Source: a virus
Virus record (IMG/VR): IMGVR_UViG_3300037348_000018
Coordinates: 1 to 44,487 of that record
Reading direction: 5' to 3' (one strand)
Length of the DNA stretch: 44,487 nt
In this document: positions 13,765 through 20,838 of the stretch, piece by piece
Layout of the letters: every line of letters starts with the position of its first letter
Position numbering within the stretch: the stretch's first letter is position 1
The notes under the pieces: generated by a model
What the model was told of the DNA's origin: nothing
What the model saw: the letters and a program-made list of their open reading frames with translations, nothing else
The model's database searches: none
Made by a program: the position numbers and the translations under genes

Positions 13765-13970
13765 TGCCAAGTTTCATTGTTTCGGGTTACCAGATAACCC
13801 CGGTGTCCACGGAGGTGGATGTCGACACAGCCGACCAGGCACTGGATGAAGGCAGGGCGGCGATTGTGCAGGGCCTAGGAGTCTACGACACCGGGGCGCA
13901 ATGGTTCAGTGATAGCTACAGCGTTCACAGCGACGAAGGCGAATTCGATCGAAACGAAGAGGGAGAGTAA
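13764..13970 (+). CDS. Unknown 68-residue protein
   Basis: GTG start at 13764 overlapping the stop of the previous gene (TAGTG). It repeats the theme of its neighbour: beta (VSTEVDVDT), helix (ADQALDEGRAAIVQGL), beta (AQWFSDSYSV), acidic end. The two neighbours may be distant duplicates of one small fold. No function can be assigned. Confidence 0.6.
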   Translation: MPSFIVSGYQITPVSTEVDVDTADQALDEGRAAIVQGLGVYDTGAQWFSDSYSVHSDEGEFDRNEEGE

Positions 13971-13972
13971 TA

Positions 13973-14599
13973 ATGCCAAACTGGGTGTATAACACGGTAG
14001 AAGTGACGGGAGAAAACCAGAGACTGGACAAGTTCATGGTCAAGGCTGGAATGCCTTACGACACGAAGGGTACCGAATTCGAGGATGGTGAATTCATTAT
14101 GAAGGATGTCGTGCGAGATTCTGCGATGTCTTTCTGGAATTTCATCAAGCCAGAGGCTTCTGTGCTGGAGGAGTACCACGGACAAGCGCCGCGGTACCAC
14201 AGCCTGGAGGATTCAATGAAGCACAGCAGCGACCACTGGTACGACTGGAATAGCCGCAATTGGGGAACCAAGTGGGATGCGGTGGACGCTTCTGTCCAGG
14301 AGTCAGAGGGAGCGCTCACGTATGAATTCCGCACCGCCTGGGGGCAACCTGAAGAGGTCTTCGAGGTCATGGTCATGGAGTTCCCGGAGCTGATATTTCA
14401 CATCCGCAGCGTCGAGGAGCAAGGCTGGGGCGTCGAGTACGAGGGCGCCAGCGGAGTCTTGACAGAGCTCAGGAAGTGGGATTCTCCACGGACTCACGAA
14501 GAATCGATGGAGTATATGGGAATGTGCCACTGCCAGGAAAGCGGCAACGAAGAATATAATTATAGCGATTGCACAAGCCAAAACACGGAGGGAAAATAA
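13973..14599 (+). CDS. Api92/YubB-like ferredoxin-fold protein
   Basis: The 208-residue protein starts MPNWVYNTVEVTG, the hallmark of the Api92-like (DUF1281/YubB) ferredoxin-fold family found in phages and plasmids. The later family features are present too: WYDWNSRNWGTKWDA (about 89-103), EFRTAWGQP (about 119-127) and EVMVMEFPEL. The C-terminal 40 residues are an extra tail with C-x-C. Biochemical function of the family is not established. RBS GAGGGAGAG just upstream. Its last codons (TEGK-stop) double as the RBS of the next gene. Confidence 0.75.
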   Translation: MPNWVYNTVEVTGENQRLDKFMVKAGMPYDTKGTEFEDGEFIMKDVVRDSAMSFWNFIKPEASVLEEYHGQAPRYHSLEDSMKHSSDHWYDWNSRNWGTKWDAVDASVQESEGALTYEFRTAWGQPEEVFEVMVMEFPELIFHIRSVEEQGWGVEYEGASGVLTELRKWDSPRTHEESMEYMGMCHCQESGNEEYNYSDCTSQNTEGK

Positions 14600-14603
14600 T
14601 GAG
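14585..14603 (+). repeat. Start-associated repeat ACGGAGGGAAAATAATGAG, copy 1
   Basis: A 19-bp sequence containing stop codon, RBS and start of successive genes. Identical at 15217-15235. It serves as RBS for the clamp-like gene and encodes the terminal EGK of the upstream protein. Confidence 0.85.
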
Positions 14604-15231
14604 AGTAGTAATGAGTCGTGAAGTATTGATAAGCGCCCACAGCGTGGCCGTGGCAACGTCGAGGGATGACGTTGCGCCTGTTATCACCCAGCTAGCATTT
14701 GAGCGCCAGGGAGACCAGCTAGCGGTTCTGGCGACCGATCGATATTGGGCCGTGATGGCTCGGTACGATTCGATCGAATTCTTCGACTGGGATGACGGTG
14801 CCCAGGTGCTGGTGGACCCTAAGCTGATGAAGCCAGTCGTGGATATTCTCAAGAAGGATAGAAGCGGCGCGGTGGCAACGCTCGCACGCGACGGTGAGTC
14901 AGCGGTGTGGCTTGATGGCAATGGCACCAGCGCCAAGGTAAGCGTGGATACCATTCGCGCCAGCTTCCCGAGAGTCGCGACGCTCTTCCCGGATAGGGAT
15001 AGCTGCGGCGGCACTCCATCACTCGTGCTGAATGTTGAAATTCTAGCCAAGCTGTCAAAGATTATTAGCCCAGAGTCAGCCAAGAGAAAGATGGACGGTA
15101 ATCGCTGGAAGTTCTTCTTCCAGACCGAGGAGCGAATCAATAGACCAAAAGCAGTGCTCGCTGTTCGCTCGGAGGATTCGTGCGATATTCAGTGCATTAT
15201 TCAGCCAGTGATAATGACGGAGGGAAAATAA
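14599..15231 (+). CDS. DNA sliding clamp (DnaN)-like protein, short form
   Basis: The 210-residue protein resembles beta-clamp segments: early VITQLAFERQGDQLAVLATDRYWAVMA matches the clamp pattern of a strand pair ending in T-D-R-Y, followed by a LVDPKLMKPVVDILKK helix, two beta runs (AVATLARDG, SAVWLDG), then a F-P-x-V turn (SFPRVATLFPD) and a second helix (LNVEILAKLSKI). It is much shorter than bacterial DnaN (about 370-380), having roughly two of three domains, so it may assemble differently or only bind clamp partners. ATG 14599 preceded by ACGGAGGGAAAATA. Assignment is by pattern; moderate. Confidence 0.55.
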   Translation: MRVVMSREVLISAHSVAVATSRDDVAPVITQLAFERQGDQLAVLATDRYWAVMARYDSIEFFDWDDGAQVLVDPKLMKPVVDILKKDRSGAVATLARDGESAVWLDGNGTSAKVSVDTIRASFPRVATLFPDRDSCGGTPSLVLNVEILAKLSKIISPESAKRKMDGNRWKFFFQTEERINRPKAVLAVRSEDSCDIQCIIQPVIMTEGK

Positions 15232-15235
15232 TGAG
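15217..15235 (+). repeat. Start-associated repeat ACGGAGGGAAAATAATGAG, copy 2
   Basis: Exact copy of 14585-14603. RBS for gene 15231-15479; again encodes a terminal T-E-G-K in the upstream protein. Confidence 0.85.
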
Positions 15236-15479
15236 CAAAGCAGAAATGGATGAATGGGTGGCGAACTATGTCCGAGATAACGCGACGGGAGAGGAGATAG
15301 TCACGGGATGGGTTATCTCAATCTCGATGCGCCATCCTGGAATGAACAACGCTGATGGATACGTGGTGGAGCACAGTGATGGACTCCCCTACCATTCTCA
15401 GCTGGGTTTGCTGATGGCGGCACTGGACGAAAAAAAGAACACGGTACTAGCGCAGATAGTCAATGAGGAGGAATTGTGA
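15231..15479 (+). CDS. Unknown 82-residue protein
   Basis: ATG at 15231 inside the start-associated repeat. N-terminal helix (AEMDEWVANYVRDN), a hydrophobic strand (VTGWVISISMRHPG) with a following GYVVEHSDG, then a C-terminal helix. No family recognised. It is coupled to both neighbours: the start overlaps the previous stop and its own stop overlaps a GTG. Confidence 0.6.
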   Translation: MSKAEMDEWVANYVRDNATGEEIVTGWVISISMRHPGMNNADGYVVEHSDGLPYHSQLGLLMAALDEKKNTVLAQIVNEEEL

Positions 15480-15622
15480 AGAATGCAATCATCGGAGAAT
15501 GTGACCGGTGCGAGAAGATTCTTATGACCAATGACGATTGGCACCATGAGAACCAGGAGCTTTGGTGCGACCCATGCGCCGAGGCGGCTTTCGATCGATG
15601 GCAGGAGGACAGAATATCATGA
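15476..15622 (+). CDS. Small zinc-ribbon protein, 48 residues
   Basis: GTG at 15476 overlaps the previous stop (GTGA), with GAGGAG just upstream. Two C-x2-C knuckles (CDRC at 9-12 and CDPC at 31-34) with intervening His-His predict a single zinc ribbon filling the whole protein. Its stop overlaps the ATG of another ribbon protein. Such free ribbons may bind nucleic acid or act as adaptors; function unknown. Confidence 0.65.
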   Translation: MKNAIIGECDRCEKILMTNDDWHHENQELWCDPCAEAAFDRWQEDRIS

Positions 15623-15768
15623 ACCCTCGGATAACGGACTATGACGCTTGGCAGTATTGCGAGACATGTGCCAACATCATAATTAGCAAGCAATGGGATT
15701 ACGATTCACGGACGTGCAAGGCGTGCGCCGATGTTTTGGACGAAGCAAGAAGGGGTAAGAATGAATAA
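15619..15768 (+). CDS. Second small zinc-ribbon protein, 49 residues
   Basis: ATG at 15619 (ATGA overlap). CETC (14-17) and CKAC (33-36) form a second minimal zinc ribbon of the same size as its upstream neighbour, though the sequences between knuckles differ. The pair looks like an old duplication. Ends 8 bases inside the next gene. Confidence 0.65.
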   Translation: MNPRITDYDAWQYCETCANIIISKQWDYDSRTCKACADVLDEARRGKNE

Positions 15769-16000
15769 GGTGACAGAGGTAAGCGTGCAGTCTTTTGAGG
15801 TGCTGGAGAAGCTGCACGAGGTGTTCGATGAGCTCGGGCTAGCCAGGCAATACTCACTGGACAAGGGTGAGCTGGAAATCAAGTTCGAGGAAACATGGGT
15901 ACTGTTCTACATCGACAAGCGGTTGATGGAAGAGCAGGCACTACTAGACCAGGCATTCGAGGATGCACAGATGATTGCAGAAAGACATTGGAGAGAATAA
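15761..16000 (+). CDS. Unknown 79-residue protein
   Basis: ATG 15761 preceded by AAGAAGGGGTAAG. Helix (QSFEVLEKLHEVFDELGLA), two strands (YSLDKGELEIKFE, TWVLFYID), and a long acidic C-terminal helix. No recognised family. Overlaps the following ATG (TAATG). Confidence 0.6.
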   Translation: MNKVTEVSVQSFEVLEKLHEVFDELGLARQYSLDKGELEIKFEETWVLFYIDKRLMEEQALLDQAFEDAQMIAERHWRE

Positions 16001-16539
16001 TGAGCGCATACTTAGACGGAGTAACCAAAGCTAAGCAGAAGTACGTCGCGGCCAAAGTCACCCTGGAGCAAAGACTTAGGGAGTCTCTGAAGGATGAGCT
16101 TCACAGCATGAAGACTCAGGTTGATATTGCGGTGAGATACGCGGCAGACAATGGGCACAGCAAGGCGGAGATTCTCAGAGCCCTGGGGACCAAGGACTAT
16201 CATACGGTCTATGCCGCCCTGAAAAGGACTGAAGGCGTAGCGGAGATAATGGGAATCAATCCACTGGACAGCGTATATTCATACGACAGAGAGACCGAGA
16301 TGGTTCATGTCAAGTATCTCAATCATGGTCCGCAGCTTATCAATGGCAGCGCTACCTTCAAGTTTCGCAACTTTGATGACGGAATGAAACTATTCCTGTC
16401 AGAAGATAAGTTATGGAACGAGGATTACACAGTGCGCAACGAGGTAGTGGCGGTCCTAGACCAAGTTGAACAAGGCTTCTATTACGATGAGGCCATTGAG
16501 TGGATAGCTGGGCAGACTAATCGCGACGCTGGATTTTGA
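16000..16539 (+). CDS. Unknown 179-residue protein with possible helix-turn-helix
   Basis: ATG 16000 preceded by GGAGAGAA. Residues about 10-45 form a long basic/acidic helix (KAKQKYVAAKVTLEQRL), then a segment KAEILRALGTKDYHTVYAALKR whose spacing resembles a helix-turn-helix with recognition helix. The rest (80-179) is beta-rich with YDRETEMVHVKYLNHGP. A DNA-binding regulatory role is possible. No family name can be given with confidence. Confidence 0.6.
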   Translation: MSAYLDGVTKAKQKYVAAKVTLEQRLRESLKDELHSMKTQVDIAVRYAADNGHSKAEILRALGTKDYHTVYAALKRTEGVAEIMGINPLDSVYSYDRETEMVHVKYLNHGPQLINGSATFKFRNFDDGMKLFLSEDKLWNEDYTVRNEVVAVLDQVEQGFYYDEAIEWIAGQTNRDAGF

Positions 16540-16542
16540 TCG

Positions 16543-16851
16543 ATGACGGGAAGAACAATCTTCCAGATAATTTTCTTCATTGGATTCATGCCTGGGTTCT
16601 TGATATTCATAACCATGTTTATCTTCACCGTTCCAATTTTCACGAAAGAAATTGAAAACAATAGGCGAAGCAAGAAGAAAAACACGGGCGATTTTTCGAG
16701 GCGCGAATATAACGAAGACGACTACTGGGAAGAAGTTGATTATGACACTGGAGAAATTATTACCAACACCGGACCAACAATCCGCCATCCAAAGAATCGT
16801 GACCGAGCCTACTCGGGCAGCGTTGAACGCTTCCACGATGGGGTCGGGTAA
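16543..16851 (+). CDS. Putative membrane protein overlapping helicase start
   Basis: The 102-residue frame begins ATG 16543 and has one long hydrophobic stretch (about 5-33, rich in Phe/Ile), then a basic KEIENNRRSKKK segment and an acidic, tyrosine-rich tail with YWEEVDYDTGEI. That order fits a single-span inner-membrane protein with a cytoplasmic tail. Its last 110 bases overlap the helicase gene in another frame, an unusually long overlap; either the tail is shorter in practice or the overlap is real. No clear RBS. The dispersed 30-bp repeat copy 2 lies inside it. Confidence 0.5.
   Translation: MTGRTIFQIIFFIGFMPGFLIFITMFIFTVPIFTKEIENNRRSKKKNTGDFSRREYNEDDYWEEVDYDTGEIITNTGPTIRHPKNRDRAYSGSVERFHDGVG
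16659..16688 (+). repeat. Dispersed 30-bp repeat, copy 2
   Basis: Same 13+4+13 pattern as 12337-12366 with the 4 central bases changed, followed by a similar T-run. It lies in the coding part of the membrane protein gene, 80 bases before the helicase ATG. Confidence 0.85.
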
Positions 16852-18127
16852 AACTCTCAAGGCAGTCGAGGTGTCAAAGGCTATCGATGCGAAGGTAATC
16901 TTATTGATTGCCCCGCTCAACACCAGGCTTGGATGGCAGGTCACCTATCAGAGGCAAGGGGTTGACCTGCCATTCAAATGGATCAACTCAACCAAGGCTG
17001 GGCAACAGGCGAAGGATGACTGGGCATGGCAACAGCCCGGCATCTACTTCGTCGGAGTGGAGCTCTTCGTGCGCTTGGGTTGGGATGGCAGAGCTCGCAC
17101 GGATATGTGGTCCAAGGTGCCAGACCTGGTTCTGTTTGATGAGGTACATCGTGGGCAGAATCGCAAGAGCAAGACACACAAGACACTCAAGCAGGTCAAG
17201 GGTGGCTTCAAGCTGGCGATGTCTGGCACGCCTACGGGCAACAGCTTCAGCGGAGCGTGGGCAGTAACCAAGTGGCTATGGCCAAGCGAGGTGGACAATT
17301 CTTATTGGGCATGGGTAGACAAGTGGTGTGCCACTGAGTACGATCACTTCGCTCCTAACGGCAAGAAGATTACAGGTGAGCGCAGACCTGGCGCGTTCTT
17401 CAACTCGCTCCCCTGCTATGTCCGCATCGAGTCAGAGGTGGAGTCCGAGCTCCAAGAGGAGCAGGTCTACATCGAGCTGACACGTGAGCAGCGCAAGGCG
17501 TACAACGAGCTAGAAGAGAAGATGATTACTTGGCTAGGGGAAAGACCGCTGGTGGTCGAGTTCCCGATTAGCTTGCGTGCCAGGCTACGACAAGCCACGC
17601 TCGGGTTGTTCTCGATCGACGATGATGACAACGTGGTGTTTGATAATGATTGCAAGTCTCAGAAGATTGATGTGATGTTCGACGTTCTAGAAGATGACTT
17701 CGAGAATGAGACCGCACTTATCCTTACCGACTCGCGCAAGTTTGCTGACGTGGTAGTGAGCAGGCTTACTCGAGACGGGAAGACTGCTATGCCGTGGCAC
17801 GGAAACATCTCGGATGCCAAGCGACAAGAGACCAAGGAAGCCTTTGTCAGTGGTTCGTGCCAGTATGTAGTAGCGGTTATCGCAGCTATTGCCGAGGGGG
17901 TAGATGGATTGCAACACGCCACACGTAATGTCCTGTGGCTCAACCGCAGTGACAATAGAATTCTGAACGAGCAGGTGGCCAAGCGGGTGCACCGCAGGGG
18001 TCAGGAGAGAACGGTTCGATCGGTAGAGCTCGTGGCCATTGACACGTATGACTCCGGGGTACTAAGCTCCCAGATAAAGAAGGCAATAGATATGAACAAG
18101 ACCCTCAAGGAGAAGCATGGCAATTGA
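16742..18127 (+). CDS. SNF2/DEAD-type helicase
   Basis: This 461-residue superfamily 2 ATPase has motif I MGSGKT (33-38), motif II DEVH (133-136), motif III SGTPTGN (161-167) and motif VI RVHRRGQ (about 415-421), the order and spacing of compact phage SNF2-like helicases. It probably remodels replication or recombination intermediates. ATG 16742 is chosen because the conserved fold begins at once (LLPTPDQQSAIQ); an upstream in-frame ATG at 16652 would add 30 residues encoded by the dispersed repeat. The C-terminus overlaps the WhiB-domain gene by 11 bases. Confidence 0.88.
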   Translation: MTLEKLLPTPDQQSAIQRIVTEPTRAALNASTMGSGKTLKAVEVSKAIDAKVILLIAPLNTRLGWQVTYQRQGVDLPFKWINSTKAGQQAKDDWAWQQPGIYFVGVELFVRLGWDGRARTDMWSKVPDLVLFDEVHRGQNRKSKTHKTLKQVKGGFKLAMSGTPTGNSFSGAWAVTKWLWPSEVDNSYWAWVDKWCATEYDHFAPNGKKITGERRPGAFFNSLPCYVRIESEVESELQEEQVYIELTREQRKAYNELEEKMITWLGERPLVVEFPISLRARLRQATLGLFSIDDDDNVVFDNDCKSQKIDVMFDVLEDDFENETALILTDSRKFADVVVSRLTRDGKTAMPWHGNISDAKRQETKEAFVSGSCQYVVAVIAAIAEGVDGLQHATRNVLWLNRSDNRILNEQVAKRVHRRGQERTVRSVELVAIDTYDSGVLSSQIKKAIDMNKTLKEKHGN

Positions 18128-18779
18128 AGTGGGGGACACATGCAAGAAGGGTCACCTTATTGTTGGGGACAATATTCAGGTTTACACGAACCAAGGTCGG
18201 GAGCGAGTGCGTTGCTCAACATGCAACCAGCCGCCAAGGTCTAACCCTAAGAAGAAGCCGGGTGACCTGTGTAAGAACGGTCACGTTATCATAGGTGATA
18301 ATCTTCGGGAGAAGAAGATGCCTACTGGTATTGCCTACATCTGCGTCATCTGCTCAAGGGAAGCGGTGCGCAGGCAGAACTCTAAGTACATGACCGAAGA
18401 GGAAATGGAACGTAGGGATAAGGGTCAGAATAAGTCTGCGCTTCAGTCAGCTCGAAGGGCAGCGGAGAAAGCCGATCAAATGATTGGCGCTGGAAAAGAA
18501 GATAACGCTCTCAACTATCTCAAGCTGAACAAAAGATCCGAGAGGATGAGTGACGTTCTTCAGAAAGCAATGACACAGAACAAAGCCAAGTGCGCAGACA
18601 AGCCAGAAGTTTGGGTTGACTACGAGGAAGGCGAAGAGCCAACAAAGAATCAGGCTTATGTTATGTGTCACGACTGTCCCGTGTTGGTGGAGTGTGCTAG
18701 ATTCGCTAGCGCATACAGACCGGCCGTCGGTGTATGGGGCGGGGAAGTTTACAAAGACGGCAAGTTACTACACAAATAG
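18117..18779 (+). CDS. WhiB-domain protein with two N-terminal C-x3-H/C-x2-C zinc-ribbon modules
   Basis: The 220-residue protein ends in a WhiB-like iron-sulphur domain: C159, C184, C187 and C193 in the C...C-x2-C-x5-C order and the GVWGG turn (205-209). WhiB proteins are actinobacterial regulators that bind a 4Fe-4S cluster and the sigma factor region 4. The first 80 residues contain two similar modules, C9-x3-H13...C33-x2-C36 and C52-x3-H56...C76-x2-C79, each opening G-D-x-C-K-x-G-H and containing G-D-N. This module is seen in phage HNH and other DNA-binding proteins, but its tandem fusion to WhiB is unusual to me. A charged helical linker joins the halves. It may steer host RNA polymerase to phage promoters; this is inference. 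Starts inside the helicase end. Confidence 0.85.
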   Translation: MAIEVGDTCKKGHLIVGDNIQVYTNQGRERVRCSTCNQPPRSNPKKKPGDLCKNGHVIIGDNLREKKMPTGIAYICVICSREAVRRQNSKYMTEEEMERRDKGQNKSALQSARRAAEKADQMIGAGKEDNALNYLKLNKRSERMSDVLQKAMTQNKAKCADKPEVWVDYEEGEEPTKNQAYVMCHDCPVLVECARFASAYRPAVGVWGGEVYKDGKLLHK

Positions 18780-18790
18780 GAGGTAATACC

Positions 18791-19450
18791 ATGGCCGAAG
18801 TGCCAAAGATATACAAGGCGATTGCAGCCATTCAGGCTGGAGTCGGCAACATCCCAAAGAACGGGGTGGGTCCAGCATCACAAGGTAGCTACAAGTATGT
18901 GAAGAACGATGACATTCTTGACGCTATCTCTAAGTTGATGATCCAACACAAGGTCATCACTCGTCCCGAGATTCTCAGCTACGAACTGGTAACCAAAGAG
19001 ATTGGCGCTAACCGCGTCGTCCCTATGACCGTCGTTCAGCTGAGGATTACATACATCTCGGTCGAGGACGGCTCGGAGTTCCCCGTAGTGGTGGGCTCGG
19101 AGGGCGCTGACAACAGCGACAAGGGCGGTCGCAAGGCTGTCACGCAGGCGCAGAAGATTGCCAACCTGCTGACATTCAACATCGCTACCGGCGAGCCAGA
19201 CCCCGATGGCATGGAGGTCACGCCCAATGCGGCACCTTCAGCTACGGCACAGCGCATCGCCAAGGCCGCACCTAGCAGTGGAACGTACAACGAAATCAAA
19301 GCGTTCCTCGGCAAGGCTGGTCTTACTGGGTCGGTTGCCAACGCGGTCGGTGACCGTATCTCGGGTGGCAAGACTGCTACCGAGTGGACCAAAGATGAAG
19401 CCGTCCTGACGCAGGTACTTGCTGCACTCAAGGCTGGCGAGGTCGAGTAA
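18791..19450 (+). CDS. ERF-family single-strand annealing protein
   Basis: The 219-residue protein carries the ERF signature: an N-terminal helix IYKAIAAIQAGVG, GSYKYVKNDDILDAISKLMIQHKVI, a following beta sheet, and the GGRKAVTQAQKIANLLTFNI segment. ERF proteins anneal complementary single strands during phage recombination and genome circularisation. C-terminal residues 160-219 form a helical tail, possibly for partner contacts. A strong AGGAGG lies 6-7 nt before ATG 18791. It is followed by an exonuclease and SSB, the usual recombination triad. Confidence 0.9.
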   Translation: MAEVPKIYKAIAAIQAGVGNIPKNGVGPASQGSYKYVKNDDILDAISKLMIQHKVITRPEILSYELVTKEIGANRVVPMTVVQLRITYISVEDGSEFPVVVGSEGADNSDKGGRKAVTQAQKIANLLTFNIATGEPDPDGMEVTPNAAPSATAQRIAKAAPSSGTYNEIKAFLGKAGLTGSVANAVGDRISGGKTATEWTKDEAVLTQVLAALKAGEVE

Positions 19451-19620
19451 TGTCGGCTCACGCGGAGGTTGCTAAAGGTCTGGGTTCTTGGACCTCAGTG
19501 TGGCACTGCTCCGGTTGTGATGTATCCGCTAGATACGGTTACATCACTTCAGAGGAGCAGGCCATAGAAATGAGCAAGTTGTATTTCGGACTACACCAGA
19601 TTCAAATCCATGGAGCCTAA
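19450..19620 (+). CDS. Small zinc-knuckle protein, 56 residues
   Basis: ATG 19450 overlaps the ERF stop (TAATG). HCSGC (19-23) plus nearby residues and a C-terminal H-x-I-H-G could form a zinc site; the aromatic residues around it (SVWHCSGC, ARYGYITS) fit a minimal ribbon. The gene overlaps the exonuclease start by 11 bases. Unknown function, probably accessory to recombination by position. Confidence 0.6.
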   Translation: MSAHAEVAKGLGSWTSVWHCSGCDVSARYGYITSEEQAIEMSKLYFGLHQIQIHGA

Positions 19621-20458
19621 GCTAAGAGTCCGGTCCTCCGGGCACGGTGGTAGTGGGTATAAGCACCCGCGCACTGGGGATGTTGTCCCCGGTGTAACCA
19701 CCGTGCTCAAGAAACTAGAGAAGCCAGCCATCGCGCAGTGGGCAGTTGATAACACCGCTGCCTACGCGGTGGCAAACGTCGACAGACTCTTGACGCGCAC
19801 GGAGGAGCAGGGCTACGGCTTCCTGCGCTGGTACTGGAAGCGCGATCCATTACAGGGTGACCTGGAAGACATCCGCAACTATTCCAACGGCGTGCTCAAT
19901 GACGCGGCCAATCTGGGCACGATGCTCCACGATTGGATTGCGGCAGAGCATGACGACCTGCCATACCCCGACGTGAGCGAAGCACCTGCGCACTTCTGGG
20001 AAATGGTGGAGCAGTGGGAGTACTACAAGTCACAGCACACGATCGAGCCACTTCACACAGAGGTTACAATCTGGAACGAGGAGCTCGGCTACGCTGGCAC
20101 AGCTGACGGCATCTGGAAGATAGATGGCGTGATGACACTGGTTGACATCAAGACATCTCGCAACACGTGGGATGAGCACTGGATGCAGCTTGCGTCATTG
20201 TCAGAATGTACTACACTCATGACAGAGGTCGAAGGGGAATGGATAGAAAGTGCGATGCTGGCATGTGACCAGCTAGCCTTGCTACACATCCGACCAAGCG
20301 ACACTGACAAGAACGGCAACCCGATGTTCCCGTTCTCCGAACTGAAGGTCATGCCAAAGGATGAGCATGAGGTTATGTTCAACGCCTTCAAAGGATTGCT
20401 TAGCGTGACACATGCGCTCAGCAGTATCAAAACCCTACGCAACAGGAGGAACAAATGA
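19610..20458 (+). CDS. PD-(D/E)XK (RecB/Cas4-like) exonuclease
   Basis: The 282-residue protein carries the RecB-like nuclease core: G-x-x-L-H-D-W (about 103-110), then EVTIWNEELGYAGTADGIW with the catalytic Asp (about 162-166), and LVDIKTS (about 177-183) giving the D-x-K motif. A Q-L-A-S helix follows. These nucleases resect DNA ends to give the single strands that ERF anneals. No Cys cluster of canonical Cas4 is seen. Overlaps the SSB ATG by 4 bases (ATGA), consistent with joint expression. Confidence 0.88.
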   Translation: MEPKLRVRSSGHGGSGYKHPRTGDVVPGVTTVLKKLEKPAIAQWAVDNTAAYAVANVDRLLTRTEEQGYGFLRWYWKRDPLQGDLEDIRNYSNGVLNDAANLGTMLHDWIAAEHDDLPYPDVSEAPAHFWEMVEQWEYYKSQHTIEPLHTEVTIWNEELGYAGTADGIWKIDGVMTLVDIKTSRNTWDEHWMQLASLSECTTLMTEVEGEWIESAMLACDQLALLHIRPSDTDKNGNPMFPFSELKVMPKDEHEVMFNAFKGLLSVTHALSSIKTLRNRRNK

Positions 20459-20826
20459 GTAGAATCAATGCCGTGTTTACCGGCAACGTGGTGGCCGAGC
20501 CCACCAAGAAGGACATCAACGGGACCTCGCTTCTTGAGTTCCCGGTGTATGTCAACCACACCAAGAAGGACCGTGACTCGGGAGAGTACGTCAAGACTGG
20601 TGACACTAGCAAGATTCGCGTGACAGTGTGGCGTGAACTTGCAGACACGTTGGACGTCAAGCAGGGTGACCTCGTGGAAATCCACGGCTCCCTGATCGAG
20701 AAGGAGTTCGACAAGAAGGATGGAACGCCTGGTCGTTCTCTCCAGACTGACTACATCGAGTCCGTTGTGGTCAAGTACCGCAAGGATGGCGCAGCGGTGA
20801 CCGTCGATTCAGACGGCGCATTCTAG
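20455..20826 (+). CDS. ssb: Single-stranded DNA-binding protein
   Basis: The 123-residue OB-fold protein opens INAVFTGNVVAEP and contains FPVYVNHTKK, TSKIRVTVWRELADTL and GDLVEIHGSLI, the standard SSB strand order. The usual acidic C-terminal tip (DDDIPF-like) is absent; it ends VDSDGAF, so partner recruitment may differ from bacterial SSB. It follows the exonuclease directly and an AACAGGAGG RBS lies before the ATG. Confidence 0.88.
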   Translation: MSRINAVFTGNVVAEPTKKDINGTSLLEFPVYVNHTKKDRDSGEYVKTGDTSKIRVTVWRELADTLDVKQGDLVEIHGSLIEKEFDKKDGTPGRSLQTDYIESVVVKYRKDGAAVTVDSDGAF

Positions 20827-20838
20827 CCCGATAGGGTT

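Noticed and set aside
14469-15140. Leftward 223-codon frame opposite the clamp-like gene
   Set aside because: Antisense shadow; the + frame has clear RBS, coupling and a clamp-like pattern.
19610-20458. Cas4 of a CRISPR adaptation system
   Set aside because: The nuclease lacks the cysteine cluster and sits with ERF and SSB; a recombination exonuclease is the better reading.
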